From assembly GCF_030704825.1 (NCBI RefSeq), contig NZ_JAUYNX010000014.1:434001-498000 (forward strand): DNA of 64,000 bases, written 5' to 3'. Below are positions 7,746-14,580 of the stretch, piece by piece. This DNA is from Brevundimonas sp. (GTDB lineage: Bacteria; Pseudomonadota; Alphaproteobacteria; Caulobacterales; Caulobacteraceae). Positions within the stretch are counted from its first letter, which is position 1, and each line of letters starts with the position of its first letter. The position numbers and the translations under genes are program-made. The notes beneath the pieces are model-generated. The model worked only from the letters and a program-made list of their open reading frames with translations, made no database searches and was not told the DNA's origin.

Positions 7746-8210
7746 ATGATAAAGTCGCTTTCGCGCCGCTCCCTTCTGATCCTCGGCGTCAGCGCCTCGG
7801 CAGCAGCGGCCTGCGCTCAAACCCCTCGTCCTTCGTCCGACCTCGCCGTCTACAAATCGCCCACCTGCGGCTGCTGCGGCGCATGGGTCGAACACATGAC
7901 AGCGGCGGGGTTTCAGGCGCGGATAACCGAGGTGACCGACCCCGGCTCGGTCCGCCGCGCCCAAGGCGTTCCCGAGTCCTTGGCGTCCTGCCATACGGCC
8001 TTGATTGGCGGATATGTGCTGGAAGGTCATGTGCCGGCGGAGGATGTGCGCAGACTCCTGGCTGAACGTCCGGAGGCCGTGGGTCTCGCGGTGCCGGCGA
8101 TGCCGCTGGGATCGCCCGGGATGGAGACGCCCGACGGCCGGCGGGAGCCTTACGAGACCTTGTTGATCCTCAAGAGCGGCGGCACGCGTGTGTTCGCGCG
8201 TCACGGCTAG
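7746..8210 (+). CDS. DUF411 metal-binding protein
   Basis: 154 residues from the ATG at 7746, which gives a Tat/lipoprotein-like leader (RRSLLILGVSASAAAAC); a longer reading from 7641 overlaps the upstream gene and adds no family sequence. The DUF411 signature is clear: VYKSPTCGCCGAWVEHMTAAGF (CxxCC thiol site), GVPESLASCHTALIGGYVLEGHVPAEDV, and PMGSPGME-like PLGSPGME near the end. DUF411 proteins accompany copper resistance loci and are thought to be periplasmic Cu/Ag-binding thioredoxin-like proteins. Three bases separate it from the PepSY gene. Confidence 0.9.
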   Translation: MIKSLSRRSLLILGVSASAAAACAQTPRPSSDLAVYKSPTCGCCGAWVEHMTAAGFQARITEVTDPGSVRRAQGVPESLASCHTALIGGYVLEGHVPAEDVRRLLAERPEAVGLAVPAMPLGSPGMETPDGRREPYETLLILKSGGTRVFARHG

Positions 8211-8213
8211 GGC

Positions 8214-8936
8214 ATGAAGATTCTCAAGCTCTCCACCCAGCTGCACAAATGGATCGCGCTGGTCGTCGGTCTTCAGGTGCTGTTCTGGGTCGGCGGCGGT
8301 CTGGTGATGACGGCCATCCCGATCGAGACGGTGCGCGGCGAACATCGCGCGGTCGAACTCAAGCCGGGTCCGCTGGAGCTCGGCGCGCTTCCGGCCCTCG
8401 GCGAGATCGCCCGTCGGGCCGGCGTCGCGCCCGTCCAGGCGGAGCTTCATTCCACGCCGAGGGGGCCGGCCTGGACCCTGAAGCCGGCGGCGGGCGAGCC
8501 GGTCATCGTGTCCGCCGCGACAGGTCGGCCGTTCGGACCGATGTCCGCCGCCGAGGTCTCGGCCTTCGCCAAGCGCGCCTACAAGGGTGAGGCGGGGGTT
8601 TCGGGCGCCGTTCTCCTGACAACGGCGCCAGAGGAGACGGGACGGACCGGGCCGCTTTGGCGGGTGGACTTCGCAGACCGCGAAAAGACCTCCTTCTACC
8701 TGTCGCCCGCCACCGGCGAGGTGGTGACGCGCCGCTCGGGCGTCTGGCGGATTTTCGACTTCTTCTGGCGTCTCCACGTCATGGACTGGAACGACGGCGA
8801 GGATTTCAATCACCCTCTGATCATCATCACCACGGCCTTGACGCTGAGCATCGTCGTGTCGGGGTTCATCCTGTTGTGGATCCGGATTTCGAGGGACGTG
8901 AAGACGGCGCGCGCGGCTCGAAAACGGGCGCCTTGA
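8214..8936 (+). CDS. PepSY-domain membrane protein
   Basis: 240 residues: an N-terminal membrane helix (LHKWIALVVGLQVLFWVGGGLVM), a periplasmic region with two PepSY-like halves (EVSAFAKRAY, FYLSPATGEVVTRRSG), then WRIFDFFWRLHVMDW and a C-terminal helix (IIITTALTLSIVVSGFILLWI). The family occurs in iron/copper-linked membrane reductase or assembly proteins. It is part of the same run as DUF411, and its stop overlaps the TTG start chosen for the polyketide synthase, which suggests translational coupling. Confidence 0.85.
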   Translation: MKILKLSTQLHKWIALVVGLQVLFWVGGGLVMTAIPIETVRGEHRAVELKPGPLELGALPALGEIARRAGVAPVQAELHSTPRGPAWTLKPAAGEPVIVSAATGRPFGPMSAAEVSAFAKRAYKGEAGVSGAVLLTTAPEETGRTGPLWRVDFADREKTSFYLSPATGEVVTRRSGVWRIFDFFWRLHVMDWNDGEDFNHPLIIITTALTLSIVVSGFILLWIRISRDVKTARAARKRAP

Positions 8937-10039
8937 CCTCGGCTCCAACCCCGACGGGGAACTGCTCTCGTGGGAGCGGCGACGCCGGACGGTCGCCTGA
9001 AGCGCATCTGGCGAGTCTCGCCACCGCCTGGCCGGCGCACCTCCTGCGTCAGGAGGAGGTGGCGGCCAACGGCGCGGAGATGTTCGCCACCACGCATGGC
9101 GGCTTTGAGCGCCTGGCGCCGATCTATCGCAACGCCCTGATCGAGACGCGGCACTCCTGCGTCCCGATCGACTGGTATCTGAAGCCGCACAGCTTCTCCG
9201 AACGCAACGACCTGTTCCTGAAGCATGCGGTGGCGCTGATGGCCGAGTCGGCTCAGAAGGCCCTGGACGAGGCCGGTCTGACGGCCGGTCAGATCGACAC
9301 CATCATCACCGTCTGTTCCACCGGCATCGCCACGCCGTCGCTGGAGGCGCGGCTGATGCAAGTCATGCCGTTCCGCCCCGATGTGCGCCGCTTGCCGATC
9401 TTCGGCCTGGGGTGCGCCGGCGGCGTCATCGGCTTGGCCCGCGCCGCCGGCATGGCCCGCGCCGCGCCGGACAGCCGGGTGCTGTTGCTGGTGGTCGAGT
9501 TGTGCGCCCTGACGTTCCGCTTTCAGGACCGTTCCAAATCCAATCTGGTCGCCACCGCCCTGTTCGGGGACGGGGCGGCGGCGGCCGTCGTTTCGTGTCG
9601 CGAAGACGCGATCGGGCCGGTCGTCGGCGCGTCGCACGAGCACACCTGGCCCGACAGCCTGGACGTCATGGGATGGGACGTGGCCGACGACGGGCTGAAG
9701 GTCGTGTTCAGCCGCGACATTCCCAGCCTGGTTCAGGACGACTTCAAGCCCATCGCCGAGACGTTCCTGGCCCGGAACGGACTGACCACAGCCGACGTCG
9801 GCGGCTTCGTCTGCCATCCCGGCGGGGCCAAGGTCATCGACGCGCTTGAGGACTGTTTCGCCCTGACCGCCGGCGCGATGGTCCACACTCGCGAGACCCT
9901 GCGCGCCCACGGCAACATGAGCTCGGCCACGGTGTTGTTCGTGCTGAAGGCGGCGCTGGACGCCGACGAGCCCGGCCCACTGCTGCTGACCACCCTGGGG
10001 CCCGGGTTCACCACCGCCGTGATGCTGATCCATCCATGA
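8933..10039 (+). CDS. Type III polyketide synthase (chalcone synthase-like)
   Basis: 368 residues if begun at TTG 8933, which overlaps the PepSY stop; no ATG lies before the conserved N-terminus (HLASLATAWPAHLLRQEEV), and the first ATG (MFATTHGG) would truncate the fold. The Cys-His-Asn triad is visible: Cys161 in GLGCAGGV, His in FVCHPGGAK, Asn in HGNMSSATV. The enzyme condenses malonyl-CoA units onto an acyl starter to give pyrones, resorcinols or phloroglucinols. The next gene, overlapping by 4 bp, is a methyltransferase usual for bacterial alkylresorcinol/alkylpyrone clusters, so a methylated phenolic lipid or quinone-like product is likely. Confidence 0.9.
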   Translation: MTSAPTPTGNCSRGSGDAGRSPEAHLASLATAWPAHLLRQEEVAANGAEMFATTHGGFERLAPIYRNALIETRHSCVPIDWYLKPHSFSERNDLFLKHAVALMAESAQKALDEAGLTAGQIDTIITVCSTGIATPSLEARLMQVMPFRPDVRRLPIFGLGCAGGVIGLARAAGMARAAPDSRVLLLVVELCALTFRFQDRSKSNLVATALFGDGAAAAVVSCREDAIGPVVGASHEHTWPDSLDVMGWDVADDGLKVVFSRDIPSLVQDDFKPIAETFLARNGLTTADVGGFVCHPGGAKVIDALEDCFALTAGAMVHTRETLRAHGNMSSATVLFVLKAALDADEPGPLLLTTLGPGFTTAVMLIHP

Positions 10040-10548
10040 TCTGGCTGCCGGCCGTCCTCGCCCTGGTGGTCGCCCAGCGGCTCGCCGAGCTGTGGCTGGC
10101 GGCCCGCAACACCCGCCGCCTGAAAGCCGCCGGGGCCGTGGAGATCGGCGCGGGCCACTATCCGTTGTTCATCCTGCTGCACGGCGGCTGGCTGGCGGCC
10201 ATCGCTATCTTCACGCCCTGGAACACTACGCCGAACCTCTGGCTGCTGGGTCTGTATCTGCTGCTGCAACTCGCCCGCGTCTGGGTCATCGCCACCCTGG
10301 GCCGGTTCTGGACCACCCGCATCGTCAGCCTGCCGGGCGCGCCTCTGGTCAGGACGGGACCCTACCGGTTCGTGCGTCACCCCAACTATTGGGTGGCGTC
10401 GCTTGAGATCGCAGTCCTGCCGCTCGCCTTCGGCCAGGTCGGCGTCGTCGTGGGGTTCAGCCTGCTCAACGCGCTGCTGATCGCCTGGCGGGTGCGGATC
10501 GAGGAGCGCGTCTTGACCGATCGGGGGGTAGAGCGGCGCAGCGCTTGA
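10036..10548 (+). CDS. Isoprenylcysteine carboxyl methyltransferase-family protein
   Basis: 170 residues with four to five membrane helices. The ICMT signature is RTGPYRFVRHPNYWVASLEI, the S-adenosylmethionine site near the C-terminus. ATG overlaps the PKS stop (ATGA). In bacterial type III PKS clusters this family O-methylates the polyketide. The last residues (LTDRGVERRSA) diverge from what follows the usual EERVL, so the extreme C-terminus may have been altered; a fragment of the same gene recurs at 11655-11771. Confidence 0.85.
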   Translation: MIWLPAVLALVVAQRLAELWLAARNTRRLKAAGAVEIGAGHYPLFILLHGGWLAAIAIFTPWNTTPNLWLLGLYLLLQLARVWVIATLGRFWTTRIVSLPGAPLVRTGPYRFVRHPNYWVASLEIAVLPLAFGQVGVVVGFSLLNALLIAWRVRIEERVLTDRGVERRSA

Positions 10549-10723
10549 AAGCTGCTGTCCATTGTCGAGAAGCATGGACCCTGACTCTGGCCTGGCCGCA
10601 GCGCGCCTGCCCTGGCGCTGGCGGACCCGGCGTCGATGCGGGCCCGGCCCAGCGATCCCATTAACCATTCTCCCGATGCTGGTCTGGGTCCTCCGGATCG
10701 AAACATAAAAGGATTTCAGCCCC

Positions 10724-11581
10724 GTGGACCTCGACGCCTACTTGCAACGTATCGGCATTCCACGACGCTGTGCGCCGGACCTGGCATTCCTGCGGCGCAT
10801 GCATCGCGCCCATCTGCGGACTATCCCCTATGAAAACCTCGATGTGCTGCTCGGTCGCGAGCTAAGCGTTGATGGTGACAGAGCTTTTGACAAGCTTGTA
10901 AGGGGCAATCGAGGCGGTTGGTGTTTCGAGATGAACGCATTGTTCGCGGGTGCGCTCGAGGCGGCGGGATATCGTGTGAGAACCTTGGCGGCCGTCATCA
11001 AGCGTGATCGATGGAACCGTTCCGAAGAGGGAGTACATCCGCTCCTTCGTATTGATCTCGACCAACCCTACTTGGCCGATGTCGGCTTTGGCGATGGCCT
11101 GCGCGAGCCCATTCCACTTCGTTCTGGGTTGCATCGACAAGGAAAACTGAACTTCTGGCTCGAACCTCTCGATTCAGAATGGTGGCGGCTTCACAATCAC
11201 GCGAATGCCAGCATCCCCTACTACGACTTTACCCTGGAGCCCGTAGATCGCGCGCGTCTGATCGCTGCGTCGGAATGGATGCGGACGTCCTCCGCTTCGC
11301 CCCACCTTCGCAACGCTGTTTGCCAGCGGCACCTCGACGGCGGCATAGTGCTGCTTCTGGGGCGCGGCCTATGCCGGCTGCAAGGCCAGCGAACAACCGT
11401 GCGCCTGCTCGACGGTGCAGAGGCTTACGTCGCCAGTCTTCGGCGGGTGTTCGGCATCGTCTGCCCCGAAGCCGCGGCTCTCTGGCCGCGCATATGTGCT
11501 CAGCATGAGAAGGTAGTCGCCGAAGCGACTTCGCGCGCCACTGGAAACACAGGCCGAGCTCGGTTGAAGGACGGGGGGTGA
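10724..11581 (+). CDS. nat: Arylamine N-acetyltransferase
   Basis: 285 residues from a GTG at 10724 with AAAAGGA upstream. The NAT catalytic triad is complete: Cys67 in RGGWCFEMN, His105 in GVHPLLRIDL and Asp119 in LADVGFGD. NATs move acetyl from acetyl-CoA to arylamines or hydrazines; related enzymes make amide bonds in secondary metabolism, so modification of the PKS product is possible. Base composition is slightly lower in GC than the neighbours, and fragments of another gene follow, suggesting separate arrival. Confidence 0.9.
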   Translation: MDLDAYLQRIGIPRRCAPDLAFLRRMHRAHLRTIPYENLDVLLGRELSVDGDRAFDKLVRGNRGGWCFEMNALFAGALEAAGYRVRTLAAVIKRDRWNRSEEGVHPLLRIDLDQPYLADVGFGDGLREPIPLRSGLHRQGKLNFWLEPLDSEWWRLHNHANASIPYYDFTLEPVDRARLIAASEWMRTSSASPHLRNAVCQRHLDGGIVLLLGRGLCRLQGQRTTVRLLDGAEAYVASLRRVFGIVCPEAAALWPRICAQHEKVVAEATSRATGNTGRARLKDGG

Positions 11582-11654
11582 CGGCGACCGCATCGCTATG
11601 TGTTCCGACCCATTCGTGTCGTGCGCGATTACTGGCCCGCGATTGTGAGCGACG

Positions 11655-11771
11655 CCAGGTTCGGCATCCCAACCATTGGTTGGCGTCGCCTGAGATCGCC
11701 ATCCTGCCGCTCGCCTTCGGCCAGGTCGGCGTTTTTCGCGGCGGTCTCCTTGTCGGTCCTATGCCGATCTA
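11655..11771 (+). pseudogene. Fragment duplicated from the methyltransferase 3' region
   Basis: The stretch encoding RHPNHWLASPEIAILPLAFGQVGV closely matches RHPNYWVASLEIAVLPLAFGQVGV of the intact gene at about 10375-10446, including long identical DNA such as CTGCCGCTCGCCTTCGGCC. The start and the rest of the gene are absent. It is a relic of a recombination that also bracketed the NAT gene. Confidence 0.8.
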
Positions 11772-13040
11772 GATCAGACGGTGCGAAATTTCGGTCAGCG
11801 CCCGGAGGTCGGTCCCGAAGCGGGCGATTGAAGCCCGGTGCCGTTCCAGTTCGCCATAGGGAAGGTAGCGCACGTCAAGGTCCGCGATCCGGCTGAAGGC
11901 GGGCCGCCGCAACTGGGCGCGGACATCGCCCTCGCGGCTCTCTGGCGCCACCAGGAACAGGCCTGCGGACGTATGGAGCTCGCCAGACAGGGCGAGGTCC
12001 AGCATGCGCACGACGCCAGAATATATCGTGGTGGAGTGTTCGACCTCAAAGGCGGCTGTCACGCGATCCGCGCCGGCCTCCAGCCAGAGGACGTCGATGA
12101 GGCGGATCGACTCTGCACCCGCGCCGTTCGCCAGCGCCGCGGGCAGCTGGTCCAGACAACCCTCACCGAGACGCGCGCCGTCATAAGGCCGGCTGCGGTC
12201 ATTGGCGGCGATCCACACGCGATAGCCGAGCGCTCGCCCCAGATCCCGGATCCATGCCTGAACTTCGGTGTGGGTGCGATCAGTGTCGCGTTGCTGCAGC
12301 GCGGTCTTCTCGAACTTCACCGCTTCAGCCCGGGCTTCAGCCAGCCGCCGATCCCAGTCACGGTCAGAGAGATCTTCGCTTTCCAGGGGCGGAGCGGGGT
12401 ATCGTCCTGACCCGACATCGAACAGGAAGCCCGCGATGGCGCCCAGGTCGTTTGACAGCAGGTCGCGATAGCGGGCGTTGAGTTCCAGAATTCCCTCACG
12501 CATGGCCAGATAGTGCTCCCAACTGCCCAGCTTCACTTTCGACCCGGTGATTGCGTTGTAGCCATTGACGATGGCGGTGTTGAACGGCGGGGCGTGCGTG
12601 GGATGCAGGAAGTAGATCAGGTTGGCCACGGCCGGCCCGAGGCCCTTGATCTTGAGCTGATCGATCGTGCGGATGCCGGACAGGATCTCGGTGCCGGTTG
12701 AACAGCAGCTGCAGTGATGCAGCAGACGGCCAAAGGCGCGCTGGTTGGGCGGGTTCTCGTAGATGTCGGGAATCCGGAGCTTGGGCTTCCACAGGAACGC
12801 GTGGTCGGCGCCCCTGAATATCTGGCGTTGTTCGGCGACCGAATGGACGATGGTCTCCAGCGACGAGCCACGATAGGCGACGCCGAACCGGCCCGCCTCG
12901 ATCTCCTCGACGACCTGACCGATGCCCCGGCGGATGGACCGGAAATTCTTCAGCCGTTCATCCCACAGGAACCACGTCTGATAAGTCGCCGAAGGGTCGT
13001 CGCGCCACTGCTCGATAAGCTCTTGAAGTCGATCCGGCAC
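11769..13040 (-). CDS. Predicted nuclease: HhH-like N-terminus and PD-(D/E)XK-like C-terminus
   Basis: 423 residues. The N-terminal half contains a helix-hairpin-helix-like segment, IKGLGPAVANLIYFLHP, as in DNA glycosylases. A Cys-rich stretch LLHHCSCCSTGTE precedes it. The C-terminal half has the pattern SIRLIDVLWLEAGADRVTAAFEVEHSTTIYSGVVRMLDL, where Asp, Glu-x-Glu and a strand-turn-helix resemble the PD-(D/E)XK core of restriction-type nucleases, with Glu-Val-Glu in place of Glu-x-Lys. No methyltransferase is adjacent. Function is inferred as DNA recognition or cleavage, possibly defence; it is a lone gene between remnants. Confidence 0.55.
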   Translation of the reverse strand: MPDRLQELIEQWRDDPSATYQTWFLWDERLKNFRSIRRGIGQVVEEIEAGRFGVAYRGSSLETIVHSVAEQRQIFRGADHAFLWKPKLRIPDIYENPPNQRAFGRLLHHCSCCSTGTEILSGIRTIDQLKIKGLGPAVANLIYFLHPTHAPPFNTAIVNGYNAITGSKVKLGSWEHYLAMREGILELNARYRDLLSNDLGAIAGFLFDVGSGRYPAPPLESEDLSDRDWDRRLAEARAEAVKFEKTALQQRDTDRTHTEVQAWIRDLGRALGYRVWIAANDRSRPYDGARLGEGCLDQLPAALANGAGAESIRLIDVLWLEAGADRVTAAFEVEHSTTIYSGVVRMLDLALSGELHTSAGLFLVAPESREGDVRAQLRRPAFSRIADLDVRYLPYGELERHRASIARFGTDLRALTEISHRLI

Positions 13041-13203
13041 GCCGCCCCCTCAGGATTCCATCTCCGTCCCAGCCTAGTCAGATTGGTGCGTGAGCGCCAC
13101 CGGCGCCAGGCGGGCGGCGGCTGGGCGCCGGGGCCCGGCGGGGGTCGTCTGGCAAGGGAGTCGCGCGCCAGCCGCCATGCCGACTTCGCCATGGTGATGG
13201 GCG

Positions 13204-13411
13204 TGACCGGAGCCAGGGCGCCACCGCGACCACGACCACGACGAGGAGCGCCAGAGCGAGCAGGGTTTCCATCACCAGGTCGCGCTTCAGACGTCCGACC
13301 GCGCCGGAAGTCCTTGGTAATGTGACGGGCGCTGGCGAGATCCGGGGCCAGGTGGACGCGATTTGCGGCCGCCAGGACCAGCATGCGCGCGAAGATGAAC
13401 AGCTTGCCCGC
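13204..13411 (-). pseudogene. Frameshifted remnant of copD C-terminus
   Basis: In one minus frame the segment GKLFIFARMLVLAAANRVHLAPDLA (about 13405-13331) resembles the CopD helix that ends in LAALNRfxLtPxL. A shift of frame near 13300 gives GRLKRDLVMETLLALALLVVVVVAVAPWL (13293-13204), which fits the last CopD helix. Neither frame has the rest of the protein. CopD is the inner-membrane partner of CopC. Confidence 0.6.
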
Positions 13412-13558
13412 CAGCACGGGCCGATGCGCGTCCGCCTTGGCATGAAAGGGACGGCCGGCGACGCCCTGGCCACGGTTCATTCGCAAACCCCGGGCGAACG
13501 GGATTACGCCCTGGACTATGCGGCGTCGCATGGCGACCGGATCGAAGTCGATGTCTGA
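13412..13558 (+). pseudogene. 3' remnant of an AMP/thymidine phosphorylase gene
   Basis: The last ~48 codons read MRVRLGMKGTAGDALATVHS then YALDYAASHGDRIEVDV-stop and align with the C-terminus of the intact phosphorylase at 45480-45625 (MQVRLGTEVSAGQPLLTVHA, YALDYAASHGEMIDIEA-stop). All upstream codons are gone. The remnant overlaps the end of the sigma gene on the other strand by 43 bp, exactly as in the intact locus. Confidence 0.85.
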
Positions 13559-14214
13559 TGCTCCAAAGTCCCGGCCCGCGTCGCGCGGGCGGTGGCCGCG
13601 GCCGCCAGGGCGCAGGGCTCCGGGCAGGCCTGGCAGTGCGCCAGCATCTGCCGCCGCAGCGCGGCGCGGCCCCGGTGCACCCGCACGCCGACGTTGTTGG
13701 CGGTCAGTCGCATCTCGCCGGCGATCGCCGCCAAAGGGACATCTTCCATTTCCGCCTTGCGCAGCAGGCGAGCGGTTTCCGGCGGAAGCTCGGCGAGGGC
13801 CTGCGCGAGACAGTGCAGCGCGCGGTGGACGTCGGCGTCAGTTCCGTTCCCCTCGTCATATCGGGGCTCGGCGTCCAGGGCGTTCGCCAACCGGGCTCGA
13901 GCCGCGTTTCGGCGGTAACGATCGAACAGGGCGTTGCGCAACGCGATCCCGAGCCAGGCGTCCACCTTGCCAGAGTCGGTCAGCCGGCCCGCCGCCAGGG
14001 TCACCTTGAGAGCGAATTCCTGCAGGACGTCCTCGGCGTCTTCGGGCGAGCGCAGCCGTTTGACGAGGTAGCGCAAATGCGTCGGACGATCCTCGCGCAG
14101 ACGGCGCTCGACGAGGCGGCGAATTTCAGCCGCCGGCGTCGCGGAGGCGGCAAGCCGGGGGTATGTGGACGGTGTTCCCCGGCTGGAAGCGGTGACGAGG
14201 CTCTGTAAACTCAT
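13516..14214 (-). CDS. ECF sigma factor with C-terminal Cys motif (CorE-like), copy A
   Basis: 232 residues from the ATG at 14214 (MSLQ, with AAGGGAC upstream); a longer frame to 14259 is less likely because the paralogue also begins MSL. Region 2: YLVKRLRSPEDAEDVLQEFALKV and DAWLGIALRNALFDRYRRNAARARL. Region 4: LPPETARLLRKAEMEDVPLAAIAGEMRLTANNVGVRVHRGRAAL. After region 4 comes HCQACPEPC, a Cys-x2-Cys-x3-Cys tail, and a last Cys in SPCDAA. ECF factors with Cys-rich tails (CorE of Myxococcus) sense copper, cadmium or zinc directly; no anti-sigma gene is nearby, which fits. Paralogue of 45583-46269. Confidence 0.85.
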   Translation of the reverse strand: MSLQSLVTASSRGTPSTYPRLAASATPAAEIRRLVERRLREDRPTHLRYLVKRLRSPEDAEDVLQEFALKVTLAAGRLTDSGKVDAWLGIALRNALFDRYRRNAARARLANALDAEPRYDEGNGTDADVHRALHCLAQALAELPPETARLLRKAEMEDVPLAAIAGEMRLTANNVGVRVHRGRAALRRQMLAHCQACPEPCALAAAATARATRAGTLEHQTSTSIRSPCDAA

Positions 14215-14318
14215 GGTTGGTCCCTTGCATGAAGTCAGGGAAGATTCCTGAGTAAGCAACGTCTAGATTTGTGCTGAATCAAGTGCTTAAAAAGATTCCC
14301 TTCGACTCCTGTTTTGTT

Positions 14319-14345
14319 GAGGGATACGGAGCGGCGATGCGTATA
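14319..14345 (+). promoter_or_regulatory. ECF-type promoter candidate divergent from sigma copy A
   Basis: GAGGG (14319-14323), 15-nt spacer, GCGTATA (14339-14345). It starts 104 nt from the sigma ATG and points away from it into gene-free DNA. Confidence 0.6.
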
Positions 14346-14580
14346 GACATCCGCTTCACCCGGTTTCCACCAGCCGATGTCGTCGGATGCCCCGCCTGCT
14401 CTTTCCGCAGGAGGTTCCCCGTCAAGCCAAACCGGCGCCGGGCGGTGTGGCGGATCAGCTCCGCCCGGACGACCTCACCGTCCGCCGAACCGCTGGAGCA
14501 TCTCCGGCTGGAGGAGCCGCCCTGTCCGCTGCGGCGCTCAGCGGGCCTCGGTCACCAGGGACAACGCGGTACTGGCGAAG
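14346..14580 (+). other. Gene-free strip downstream of motif promoter, copy A
   Basis: 235 bp between the motif promoter and the 3' end of the convergent ATPase gene. Short frames (for example an ATG at 14377, 74 codons) have no good ribosome site and no recognised family. It may encode a small RNA, be the remains of a lost target gene, or serve as antisense to the ATPase mRNA end. Confidence 0.4.
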
